A DNA stretch of 64,000 nt from Lachnospiraceae bacterium (GTDB lineage: Bacteria; Bacillota; Clostridia; Lachnospirales; Lachnospiraceae): assembly GCA_015057005.1 (NCBI GenBank), contig SVFF01000001.1, forward strand, positions 186,001 through 250,000, given 5' to 3'. A program made the translations under genes and the position numbers. Below, one piece after another: positions 46,763 through 54,559 of the stretch. Below the pieces are notes generated by a model, which was not told the origin of the DNA, did no database searches, and saw nothing but the letters and a program-made list of their open reading frames with translations. Each line of letters begins with the position of its first letter. The first letter of the stretch is position 1.

Positions 46763-46791
46763 ATTATAACACACACACATGAATGTGCCAA
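46763..46791 (-). promoter_or_regulatory. Promoter of putP
   Basis: Minus strand TTGGCA (46791-46786), 17 bases containing a TG dinucleotide run, TATAAT (46768-46763). Confidence 0.8.
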
Positions 46792-46870
46792 GGCTTTTGG
46801 CTCTATTTTTGCTTTTTTAATGCAATTCGCTAAAGCATCGGACGAAGAACACACATTATCCTACATTATA

Positions 46871-46899
46871 TTGAAAAAAAAGCATGGATAGTGTATATT
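46871..46899 (+). promoter_or_regulatory. Promoter of the methyltransferase gene
   Basis: TTGAAA (46871-46876), 17 bases, TATATT (46894-46899), 43 bases before the chosen start codon. Confidence 0.7.
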
Positions 46900-46942
46900 A
46901 AACAATAGTAATACAGTGATTTATTTAAAGAAAGGACACATT

Positions 46943-47872
46943 ATGTGGATTGCAGATAATTGGAAAGATTATGAAGTTATAGATACTACAGGAGGCGAAA
47001 AGCTGGAACGCTGGGGGGATTACATTCTGGTACGTCCCGATCCCCAGGTCATCTGGAACACGCCTCATGACAACCCCGGCTGGAAGCAAAAGAACGGACA
47101 CTATCACAGAAGCACCAAGGGCGGCGGAGAATGGGAGTTTTTTAATCTTCCCGACGAGTGGACCATCTCCTACAAGCTTCCTTTCCAGCGGCAGGCTCCC
47201 TCCGTCACCACTCCGGCCAACCAGGGACTGACCTTCCACTTAAAGCCCTTCAGTTTCAAGCACACCGGCCTGTTCCCCGAGCAGGCAGTCAACTGGGATT
47301 GGTTCTCACAGCTGATCCGCAAGGAAGCGTTAAACCGTCCGGCTGACCGTCCCGTAAAGGTGCTGAATCTCTTCGCTTACACAGGCGGTGCCACCGTGTC
47401 TGCAGCAGCAGCCGGCGCCACCGTAACCCACGTGGATGCCTCCAAAGGAATGGTAGGCTGGGCCAAAGAAAATGCAGCCTCCTCAGGCTTAAGCAACGCC
47501 CCCATCCGCTGGCTGGTGGATGACTGTGTAAAATTTGCAGAGCGCGAGATCAGACGCGGCAACAAATATGACGGCATTATCATGGATCCTCCTTCCTACG
47601 GCAGAGGACCCAAGGGCGAGATCTGGAAGATCGAAGACAGCATCTGGAATTTTGTGGAACTGACCACCCAGATCCTCTCTGATGATGCCTTGTTCTTCTT
47701 AATCAATTCCTACACCACCGGCCTGCAGCCTGCAGTGTTATCCTACATGATGAACACAGCCATCACCAAAAAGTTCGGCGGCCATGTACAGGCCCAGGAG
47801 ATTGGCCTTCCTGTCACAGACAGCGGTCTGGTACTCCCCTGCGGAGCTTCCGGACGCTGGGAACGCAATTAG
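46943..47872 (+). CDS. Class I SAM-dependent methyltransferase (RlmI/K-like)
   Basis: 309-aa methyltransferase of the COG1092 type acting on 23S rRNA in studied relatives. The SAM site is VLNLFAYTGGATVSAAAAGATVTHVD (split as NLFAYTGG near 142 and VTHVDASKG near 160), and the catalytic-loop motif is IIMDPPSYGRG near 212. The N-terminal PUA-like part of RlmI is absent; instead there are about 110 residues of beta-rich sequence. The ATG of MWIADNW has AAAGG 8 bases upstream, and nine earlier codons are excluded. Single-gene unit. The rRNA target is inference. Confidence 0.85.
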   Translation: MWIADNWKDYEVIDTTGGEKLERWGDYILVRPDPQVIWNTPHDNPGWKQKNGHYHRSTKGGGEWEFFNLPDEWTISYKLPFQRQAPSVTTPANQGLTFHLKPFSFKHTGLFPEQAVNWDWFSQLIRKEALNRPADRPVKVLNLFAYTGGATVSAAAAGATVTHVDASKGMVGWAKENAASSGLSNAPIRWLVDDCVKFAEREIRRGNKYDGIIMDPPSYGRGPKGEIWKIEDSIWNFVELTTQILSDDALFFLINSYTTGLQPAVLSYMMNTAITKKFGGHVQAQEIGLPVTDSGLVLPCGASGRWERN

Positions 47873-47883
47873 CATACACCCGA

Positions 47884-47950
47884 AAATCCCTTAGCCAAAG
47901 GGCAGATCGTTTCTTACGAGCTTGCAGTTGGTTATGGGATTTCTTTTTTT
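47884..47950 (+). terminator. Terminator of the methyltransferase gene
   Basis: AAATCCC (47884-47890) pairs with GGGATTT (47936-47942), with further pairing of CCAA/TTGG and TCGT/ACGA inside, then CTTTTTTT. Confidence 0.8.
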
Positions 47951-47973
47951 AACATCATCTTTACGCGCAAAAG

Positions 47974-48002
47974 TTGCTCTGCGGGTGTATATTTTGTATA
48001 AT
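47974..48002 (+). promoter_or_regulatory. Promoter of the KdpDE-like genes
   Basis: TTGCTC (47974-47979), 17 bases, TATAAT (47997-48002), 63 bases before the kinase start. Confidence 0.75.
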
Positions 48003-48065
48003 AGAAGTGTGAAAACAACGTTTGTATTTCCTCACAACCGCATAAGATAAAGGAGGAGGTCTTAC

Positions 48066-49202
48066 ATGAAACATTTCTCCATAACCTTAAGGACACTTCC
48101 ACCTTGGAAACAACATTTACACAGCGTGATGCTTTCCTTGTTTTTTATGTCCATCGCGCTTGTCGCCTGCTTCTTATATCATCAGATCGTACCTGATCAC
48201 TCTGCCAACATCGCATTGATCTTTATTTTGGCCCTGATCTGTATCAGCCGCTACACAGTCGGGTACATGTACGGTCTGTTCTGCTCTCTTGCAGCAGTAA
48301 TACTGATCAACTGGATATTTACCTATCCTTACTTCAAGATCAATTTTACTACGGGTACCTATCCAATTACCTTTATTATCATGCTGGGAATCAGTCTGTT
48401 CACCAGTACCATGACCTCACATCTGACCGAACTGGCAGATGTTATTGCTCAGAAAGAGCGCCAGCTCATCGAAGCCGAAAACGAAAAGATGCGTGCCAAT
48501 TTATTGCGAGCCATCTCCCATGACCTGCGCACCCCTCTTACCGGCATTATGGGCAGCAGTTCCCTGTTGCTGGACAAGCCGGACATATTATCCGAGGAAG
48601 AAAAGAGAGCCATCCTAACCAACATATATGAGGATTCTGATTGGCTGCTTCACATGGTAGAAAATCTGCTGACTATTACCCGGATGCAGGGGAACAATTT
48701 TGATATCTCCACCTGTGACGAAGCCCTTGAAGAAGTCATTTCCGAAGCGCTGCTCAAATTTCATAAGCGTTATCCGGGCCAACAAGTCATTGTTCATTTT
48801 CCCGAAGAATTTATCATGTTGCCCATGGATGCCATTTTGATCGAACAGGTCACTGTCAATCTACTGGAAAATGCCGTCATGCACTCACACACAGACAAGC
48901 CCATTGATTTTCTGGTAGAAGACCACCCCGACAACGTGACCTTTACCATCCGGGACCACGGCGTAGGCATTCCCCGGAACCTGCTGGAACATTTATTTGA
49001 CGGCACAGCTTATCTGGCCACCCAGATCGCTGACACCCGCAAGGGAATGGGTATTGGCCTCTCTATCTGCAAGACTATTATCACCGCCCACAACGGCACC
49101 CTGATCGGACAGAATCATGCCGACGGCGCGGAATTTATATTTACACTGCCTAAGATTCATCAGGCAAGTCAGAGGAGGAATCATTATGACCACCAAAGTT
49201 AA
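48066..49202 (+). CDS. KdpD-like sensor kinase lacking the N-terminal KdpD/USP domains
   Basis: 378-aa histidine kinase. Four short membrane helices (residues about 20-115) form a DUF4118-type module as in KdpD, followed by HisKA with AISHDLRTPL (His152) and a HATPase domain (N box QVTVNLLENAVMHS, G1 DHGVGIP, G2 KGMGIGLSIC). Full KdpD has about 400 extra N-terminal residues (KdpD ATP-binding and USP domains); these are absent, and the ATG with GGAGGAGGTCTTAC upstream is clearly the real start. Overlaps the regulator gene by 17 bases. No kdpFABC in the window, so the controlled target is unknown. Confidence 0.88.
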   Translation: MKHFSITLRTLPPWKQHLHSVMLSLFFMSIALVACFLYHQIVPDHSANIALIFILALICISRYTVGYMYGLFCSLAAVILINWIFTYPYFKINFTTGTYPITFIIMLGISLFTSTMTSHLTELADVIAQKERQLIEAENEKMRANLLRAISHDLRTPLTGIMGSSSLLLDKPDILSEEEKRAILTNIYEDSDWLLHMVENLLTITRMQGNNFDISTCDEALEEVISEALLKFHKRYPGQQVIVHFPEEFIMLPMDAILIEQVTVNLLENAVMHSHTDKPIDFLVEDHPDNVTFTIRDHGVGIPRNLLEHLFDGTAYLATQIADTRKGMGIGLSICKTIITAHNGTLIGQNHADGAEFIFTLPKIHQASQRRNHYDHQS

Positions 49203-49884
49203 AGTATTATTGATCGAAGACGACAAGAGCATCACCAGCTTTGTCACCACCGCACTTGAAGGCAGCGGCTACAAAGTAACCAACGCCTCAAAGGGTCGGG
49301 AAGGTGTCAGTCTGGCTGCTTCTTTTTGTCCCGACATCATCCTGCTGGATCTGGGACTGCCGGATATTGACGGCATCGAAGTTTTAAAGCAGATCCGTTC
49401 CTGGAGCAACGTACCCGTTATCATAATCTCCGCCCGCACCAAAGAGCAGGAAAAGGTTATTGCCCTGGATTTGGGCGCAGACGACTACATCACCAAGCCC
49501 TTCGGTACCGGAGAACTTATGGCCCGCATCCGCACTTCCCTACGCCATATCCACACCAAGACGCCCGGCCACATTTACCGCGCCCTGGATCTGGAGATCA
49601 ACTTTGAGAAGAGAATGATCCGTTTAGAGGGCAAGGAAGTACATCTGACCCAGATTGAATACCAGCTTTTGACACTGCTGGCCGAGAATTCCGGCCGTGT
49701 GCTGACCTACAGCTATATCATGAATGCCATCTGGGGACCCTACATGGACAACAACAACCAGATCCTGCGTGTAAATATGGCCAATATCCGCCGCAAGATT
49801 GAAAAGAATCCCGCACAGCCCCAGTATGTATTTACTGAGATTGGCATCGGTTACCGGATGCTTGAAAACGAATATCAAATTTAA
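49186..49884 (+). CDS. KdpE-like OmpR-family response regulator
   Basis: 232-aa regulator: receiver domain with Asp55 in IILLDLGLPD and Lys in ITKPFGTGEL, plus an OmpR/PhoB winged helix (about 130-228, with HLTQIEYQLLTLLAENSGRVLT). The ATG at 49186 has AGGAGG 7 bases upstream; the longer frame upstream lies in the kinase gene. Best resemblance is to KdpE, but without kdp genes nearby the name is not assigned. Confidence 0.9.
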   Translation: MTTKVKVLLIEDDKSITSFVTTALEGSGYKVTNASKGREGVSLAASFCPDIILLDLGLPDIDGIEVLKQIRSWSNVPVIIISARTKEQEKVIALDLGADDYITKPFGTGELMARIRTSLRHIHTKTPGHIYRALDLEINFEKRMIRLEGKEVHLTQIEYQLLTLLAENSGRVLTYSYIMNAIWGPYMDNNNQILRVNMANIRRKIEKNPAQPQYVFTEIGIGYRMLENEYQI

Positions 49885-49924
49885 GCATTCACCCACAATC
49901 ATCCACATAGCATCTTTCATACAG

Positions 49925-49952
49925 AAATGCTCCGCTTTTCAGCGGAGCATTT
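49925..49952. terminator. Bidirectional terminator between KdpE-like and anti-sigma genes
   Basis: AAATGCTCCGCT (49925-49936) pairs exactly with AGCGGAGCATTT (49941-49952). The stem includes the stop codon of the minus-strand gene (49939-49941), so it serves both convergent units. Confidence 0.75.
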
Positions 49953-50973
49953 CCCATATTTCTTCTGCAGTTCCATCACCATTAAAATACACTAATATTC
50001 CTTCCGGATAAATAATCGAAAAATTACCTCTGGGCGTATCGGTATCTCCGGCATCGGCTACCACCTTCATCCGGGACTGCACCAGCTCTAAATTCATATC
50101 TTCCCACGCAAAGACCGGATTATCAAAGCATACTCTATATTCCTCAGGTACAGTCTCCGCATATGGTATATCATAAAGACTTACATCGTAGGCTTCCTTT
50201 TGGGTAATGTCCGTCACAACGATACTTCCTACGTCTGCCATGGATATGGTGATCATGATGCTGTCCATACCTTTGGTCCAACACAGGAATATGCTTTCAT
50301 AAGCACCTGTTTCAGCATTTACAGCCCCCTTGGCAGTTTCCCAGACATAGCCCTTGGGAAGATTGACGGGAATATAGGCGCCAAGCACTTCCACCGCACG
50401 GGCCTGTGCCTCCGACAGTTCTGCTCTGTCATCCGGCGCCATTGAACCAACGCACTCTGTAATGGCCCCTTCTTCACGCACCTGCTGGTCTTTATTCTCA
50501 ATGCTGTCTGTTTTACTGTCATTTAGCTGGGTGTGCTTCTGGGATTCTTTCTCGGCGAAATTATATTTTCTGTCGCCGGTGTCGGCCTCTTCTTCCACTG
50601 CCGCCTCCTGCTCCTCTGCAATTTCCTCCACGACCTCATCTGCAAGAGCTTCTGCGTCCTTTCCCGTACCACCCGTGATGCTATCTGACAACAGATCCTC
50701 CATGGTCATGACAGCCGTCTCGGCAGACTTTTTGCCGTTCAACATCGGTGCTCCGGTCCACACGGCCCCTACCACTAAAAACAGACTAGCCGCGGCTGCC
50801 AGGCTGGCCGCCAGGCGTACTTTGCTTCCGGAGAACGCAAAAATTTTCTTCTTTTCGTTGGTAACCGTCCCTTGCATTTCACCATCTGCTTTTGCCAAAA
50901 GTTCCTCATCCACACCGGACAGGGCTTCAAAAAGTCTCATGGCACCGGAAAGTTTCTGTTCTTCTCTGCTCAT
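49939..50973 (-). CDS. Probable membrane-anchored anti-sigma factor
   Basis: 344 aa. A short cytoplasmic N terminus (about 50 residues, SREEQKLSGAMRLFEALSGVDEEL) precedes one membrane helix (about 53-75, LAASLAAAASLFLVVGAVW). Next comes a Glu/Asp-rich linker (about 95-150) and an extracytoplasmic domain without a recognised motif. Its ATG overlaps the sigma-factor stop (ATGA), the standard arrangement for an ECF sigma and its regulator. No zinc anti-sigma HxxxCxxC motif is seen. Function is inferred from topology and position. Confidence 0.7.
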   Translation of the reverse strand: MSREEQKLSGAMRLFEALSGVDEELLAKADGEMQGTVTNEKKKIFAFSGSKVRLAASLAAAASLFLVVGAVWTGAPMLNGKKSAETAVMTMEDLLSDSITGGTGKDAEALADEVVEEIAEEQEAAVEEEADTGDRKYNFAEKESQKHTQLNDSKTDSIENKDQQVREEGAITECVGSMAPDDRAELSEAQARAVEVLGAYIPVNLPKGYVWETAKGAVNAETGAYESIFLCWTKGMDSIMITISMADVGSIVVTDITQKEAYDVSLYDIPYAETVPEEYRVCFDNPVFAWEDMNLELVQSRMKVVADAGDTDTPRGNFSIIYPEGILVYFNGDGTAEEIWEMLR

Positions 50974-51542
50974 ATGACCACTCCTTCCTGTTCCAAATAT
51001 TCCCGCAGTTTTTTACGGGTGCGGAAAAGTGATGTCTTTACGGTATTCAGATTCATACCGAACCGCTTGGCAATCTCCTGATATTCCTCCACATACCAAT
51101 ATCTGCGCAGGAACACATTGCACTCTTTCTCCGGCAATGTATGTAAGAACGCATTCAGCAGCCGCTGCAGTTCTGCGGCTTCCACCGCCTCTTCTACTGC
51201 ATTGACTGACCAGCCGCCCATGGGCACACATTCCATCAATTCCTCCAAAGCCACTTCCATTTCACCGTTCCCCCGCTTCATCGCTTTTTTGCGTTTCCAT
51301 TTGTCAAAGGACAAATTCCTGGTGATCGTCCCCAAAAAGAGTGACAATCTGGCGGGCCTATTCGGCGGAATAGCATTCCATGCCCTAAGCCAGGTATCAT
51401 TTACACATTCATCAGAATCCTCCCTGTCCCGCAGAATGCGAAAAGCTATGGAAAAACAATACTTTCCATAACTTTCTTGTGTCTCGGCAATGGCCTGTTC
51501 ATTTCTGCTCCAGTAAAGATTCAGGATATCTACATCATTCAA
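50970..51542 (-). CDS. ECF-type RNA polymerase sigma factor
   Basis: 190-aa sigma-70 family factor with region 2 (YCFSIAFRILRDREDSDECVNDTWLRAW, about 28-55) and region 4 (LPEKECNVFLRRYWYVEEYQEIAKRFGMNLNTVKTSLFRTRKKL, about 135-178). The start is read as TTG at 51542 because GGGAGG lies 7 bases upstream; the two ATG codons further 5' lie in front of that site. Expression is probably autoregulated with the adjacent anti-sigma gene; the promoter was not identified. Confidence 0.85.
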   Translation of the reverse strand: MNDVDILNLYWSRNEQAIAETQESYGKYCFSIAFRILRDREDSDECVNDTWLRAWNAIPPNRPARLSLFLGTITRNLSFDKWKRKKAMKRGNGEMEVALEELMECVPMGGWSVNAVEEAVEAAELQRLLNAFLHTLPEKECNVFLRRYWYVEEYQEIAKRFGMNLNTVKTSLFRTRKKLREYLEQEGVVI

Positions 51543-51626
51543 GTGTATTCCTCCCATCATCCTCCGGTACTGTATCCTTCATCATGCTTGTTCTCAGACT
51601 GAACCTTCATCCTATCAGACGAATTC

Positions 51627-52430
51627 TTAGCCCAAAGGTTCCCATACTTTTATCATATCTTTGATCACCTCTCCGGCCACAATGAGCCCTGCCACGGAGG
51701 GCACAAAAGAAACGCTGCCCGGCGTGCTTCGGCGGGATACGGGTGCTGCATTCAGCGCAGGATCTGTTGTGCACTGCATCGGATCTGCTGTGCTCTGCGC
51801 AGTATCTGCAGTATTTTGCAAATCAGTCAGGTTCAGAGGCTTCATAGCCTCCTCGGTGGAATACACCACCTTAAGGCTCTCTACTCCACGCTTTTTCAAT
51901 TCTCTGCGCATGACTTTTGCCAGAGGACACACGGAGGTCCTGTGGATATCAGTCACCACAAATTTCGTGGGATCCAGCTTGTTGCCGGTACCCATGCTGC
52001 TGATAACGGGCACACCTGCTGCCTTGGCCCGCATAATAATCTCTATTTTTGCAGTCACCGTGTCCACCGCATCCACCACGTAAGTATATTCACCAAAATC
52101 AAATTTCTCCGCATTTTCCGGCAGGAAAAAGCAGGGGTGCACCTGCACCTGTGCCTGTGGATTAATGGCCAGGATCCGCTCCTTCATCACATCCACCTTG
52201 TATCTGCCGATGGTATCATGGGTGGCTATGATCTGGCGGTTGATATTACTTTCCGCCACCACATCATTGTCAATCAGATCAAAAGCTCCCACGCCGCTTC
52301 TGGCCAGAGCCTCCACCACATAGCCGCCCACACCGCCTACACCAAACACAGCCACCCTGGCTCCCTGCAGGCGTTCCAACGCTTCCGTTCCTATCAACAT
52401 TTCCGTTCTGGAAAATTGTTCTTTGCTCAT
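51627..52430 (-). CDS. tcdA: tRNA threonylcarbamoyladenosine dehydratase
   Basis: 267-aa E1-like enzyme that cyclises t6A37 of tRNA using ATP. The nucleotide motif GVGGVGGYVVE is at residues 30-40; also present are the ATP-site NINRQ at 63-67, VVDAVDTVTAK near 118-128 and TSVCPLAKVMRRELKKRG (165-182). Residues 205-225 contain three tandem heptads (QNTADTA, QSTADPM, QCTTDPA) encoded by 21-bp DNA repeats, inside a loop that is shorter in relatives. The ATG at 52430 has AAGGAAG 6 bases upstream. It follows the NUDIX gene by 16 bases. Confidence 0.92.
   Translation of the reverse strand: MSKEQFSRTEMLIGTEALERLQGARVAVFGVGGVGGYVVEALARSGVGAFDLIDNDVVAESNINRQIIATHDTIGRYKVDVMKERILAINPQAQVQVHPCFFLPENAEKFDFGEYTYVVDAVDTVTAKIEIIMRAKAAGVPVISSMGTGNKLDPTKFVVTDIHRTSVCPLAKVMRRELKKRGVESLKVVYSTEEAMKPLNLTDLQNTADTAQSTADPMQCTTDPALNAAPVSRRSTPGSVSFVPSVAGLIVAGEVIKDMIKVWEPLG
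51756..51818 (-). repeat. Three 21-bp tandem repeats inside tcdA
   Basis: Units beginning GGATCTGTTGTG, GGATCTGCTGTG and GTATCTGCAGTA (plus strand) recur every 21 bases, keeping the frame and adding seven residues per unit. The third copy has diverged most. Confidence 0.7.
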
Positions 52431-52446
52431 GAAAGTCTTCCTTTCC

Positions 52447-52929
52447 TCATTGTAAATCCAAGGCCACGCCATCCAGCACAGCCTCCGCCAGCACTTCTCC
52501 CTCGTATCGCAGCTTCAGCGAGAAAAATTCTTTATCCTGTGCCAGCAGCCCCAAAAATATCTTATCTCCTTCCCAGATGGGAAGCTCGCTTACTTTGCTC
52601 TTTTCCACCCACTCCAGAGTACCCTCACTGCAGGAGATCATTTCACCGGTAAATCCGGTAGCTGTGTACAGGCACATATATTCATCAGGCCACTCATCGG
52701 ACAAAAACGAAACGATCCCCCGGAATTTCCACTCCGTAAGGGTCAGTCCGGTCTCCTCCTTCACCTCTCTGATCAGGCAATCCTCCGGCGACTCACCGGC
52801 CTCAAAATGACCGCCCACACCGATCCACTTGTCCTTGTTCATATCATTCTCTTTTTTGATCCTGTGCATCATCAGATACTTGCCGTCCTGCTCAATATAA
52901 CACAGGGTAGTCAGGGATGATTTCTGCAT
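52447..52929 (-). CDS. NUDIX hydrolase
   Basis: 160-aa NUDIX protein. The NUDIX box, GHFEAGESPEDCLIREVKEETG, runs over residues 40-61 and includes the REVKEE metal-binding core. A role like 8-oxo-dGTP diphosphatase is commonly assigned to such short forms; the substrate is not certain. GGAGG lies 7 bases before the ATG. Probably cotranscribed with tcdA. Confidence 0.9.
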   Translation of the reverse strand: MQKSSLTTLCYIEQDGKYLMMHRIKKENDMNKDKWIGVGGHFEAGESPEDCLIREVKEETGLTLTEWKFRGIVSFLSDEWPDEYMCLYTATGFTGEMISCSEGTLEWVEKSKVSELPIWEGDKIFLGLLAQDKEFFSLKLRYEGEVLAEAVLDGVALDLQ

Positions 52930-53003
52930 AACCGTTCCTCCGGGTACATATAAAAGGTTATCATTATACTATCAAGCACGGGGACAGATGGCAAGAATAT
53001 TCT

Positions 53004-54500
53004 TTAAATTCCCCTGTTTGCCGGTCCATCCAGCAGCTGTCCCTCACCCTCAAAACGCGAACCGTGGCAAGGGCAGTCTTTTGTCCCCTCCTCCTGGTTC
53101 CAATGCAGTCTGCAGCCCATGTGGGTACATCTGCTTTTCCTGCTGCCAAACCAGCCGCCGGTTAATCCCACCAGACTTTCACCCACATCTATGCAGAAAT
53201 TCCCCAATCCCGCCCGGGGTAGAAAACGCTGTGGTGCAAAAACCCACTCATGGGCACTCTCTCTGCCGCCAATCTTGTCACTGATAATGGTGGCCGCCAC
53301 CATGGACGAACTCATCCCCCACTTTTGAAATCCGGTAGCCACATACCAATAGGGCCGAAGTATCGAATACCGTCCGATAAACGGAATCCTGTCATGGGGC
53401 ATGCAGTCCTGGGCAGACCAAGCCGCCACCTCTGCAGCTTCCGGGTAATAGCGACGGGCCGCCTTCCGCAGATAATCATACCCATATAATCCTCCATTAC
53501 TGCCAACCTTATCACTGCAGGCCCTCTCATCCTTCACAACCTTATTACAGCAAAACTTTTTCCCTGTCCGGTGGGCGCCTCCGCCCAAGAGAAGATATCC
53601 CCCCTCACCCCGCAGGGAAAGGCCACCTTTGTCGATACCATAATACATTCCTGACAGTTCCGCAGGCACCGGATCCTCTCCCGTATCCAGTACGCATCGG
53701 GCCGTGCTCTCCCAACTCCAAGGCTGTGTACTCCCGGTATCGCTCTTCCTCCCTAACACCAGCACATAACTCCGTTCCTGATGCTGGCGCAAAAAGTAGC
53801 ACCCCGGTGTAATGAGAAAGGGAAAATGGCAGGCAAAAATAATATTATCTGCCGTCAGTGTACCTGCACTTGTGGTGACCAGATGATCTTCCACATCAAG
53901 CACCCGGGTGTGCTCCCGGATCTCCAGCTTACGGCTGATAGCCTCCACAAATTTCATGGGATGAAACTGCGCCTGTTTCTCAAAGCACACCGCCCCTTTT
54001 ACAGGAAAAGGCAGTTCCTCCATCCACTCTCCACTCACATATCTGGCATCCAGCCCCAGCCGCCCGGCTGCTTCCGCTTCGTGCTGCAGTTTCTTCCTGC
54101 CTTTTTCCTCCGCCGTGTATAAGTAAGAAGGAAGGCGCTTGAATCCACACGCAATCTTTTCCCGCACAATCAAATCCTCATAACTTCGAATGGCATCCGT
54201 ATTGGCTATCGCATAACCCCTCGCCCGCTCCACTCCCACTTTTTTTATCATATCTCCATAGAACAGCCCGTGCTGGGCTGTAATCTTGGCTGTGGTACGG
54301 CCCGTTTGACCACTCGCCACCTTATCCGCCTCCAACACCAATACTTCCATTCCCTGCTCCTGCAGCAGGTAGGCTGTTAAAAGCCCTGCCATTCCTGCAC
54401 CGATGACTACATTTTTTACATGCCTGTTTTCCAGACTCTTTTTCGTGTCTGCCGCTTCCATCTCCTTGTTTGCCATGACTTTATTCGTCAAATCCTCCAT
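53004..54500 (-). CDS. FAD oxidoreductase fused to a Rieske [2Fe-2S] domain
   Basis: 498 aa. A DAO-type FAD domain (GAGMAGLLTAYLLQEQG near 32-48, ending YVATGFQKWGMSSSMVAATIISD near 400) carries a C-terminal Rieske domain with CTHMGC and CPCHGSRF as the cluster ligands (about 455-485). The substrate is unknown; relatives are annotated as glycine/D-amino-acid-type oxidases. The ATG of MEDLTNK has GGGAGG 8 bases upstream. This site and the following T run belong to the hairpin at 54501-54545, so translation may depend on opening it. Downstream of the aldo/keto reductase gene. Confidence 0.88.
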   Translation of the reverse strand: MEDLTNKVMANKEMEAADTKKSLENRHVKNVVIGAGMAGLLTAYLLQEQGMEVLVLEADKVASGQTGRTTAKITAQHGLFYGDMIKKVGVERARGYAIANTDAIRSYEDLIVREKIACGFKRLPSYLYTAEEKGRKKLQHEAEAAGRLGLDARYVSGEWMEELPFPVKGAVCFEKQAQFHPMKFVEAISRKLEIREHTRVLDVEDHLVTTSAGTLTADNIIFACHFPFLITPGCYFLRQHQERSYVLVLGRKSDTGSTQPWSWESTARCVLDTGEDPVPAELSGMYYGIDKGGLSLRGEGGYLLLGGGAHRTGKKFCCNKVVKDERACSDKVGSNGGLYGYDYLRKAARRYYPEAAEVAAWSAQDCMPHDRIPFIGRYSILRPYWYVATGFQKWGMSSSMVAATIISDKIGGRESAHEWVFAPQRFLPRAGLGNFCIDVGESLVGLTGGWFGSRKSRCTHMGCRLHWNQEEGTKDCPCHGSRFEGEGQLLDGPANRGI

Positions 54501-54545
54501 AAAAAACACCTCCCACAAAGACTAATGGTAAGTCTTTGCAGGAGG
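54501..54545 (-). terminator. Terminator-like hairpin that also pairs the ribosome site of the Rieske gene
   Basis: On the plus strand CCTCC (54509-54513) pairs with GGAGG (54541-54545) and CAAAGACT (54516-54523) with AGTCTTTG (54531-54538), with a 2x2 internal loop between. On the minus strand the second arm is GGGAGG, the Shine-Dalgarno of the downstream gene, and then TGTTTTTT runs into the ATG. It can therefore end the aldo/keto reductase transcript and, if read through, hide the next start. Confidence 0.75.
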
Positions 54546-54559
54546 CTCTGTTTTTATGA

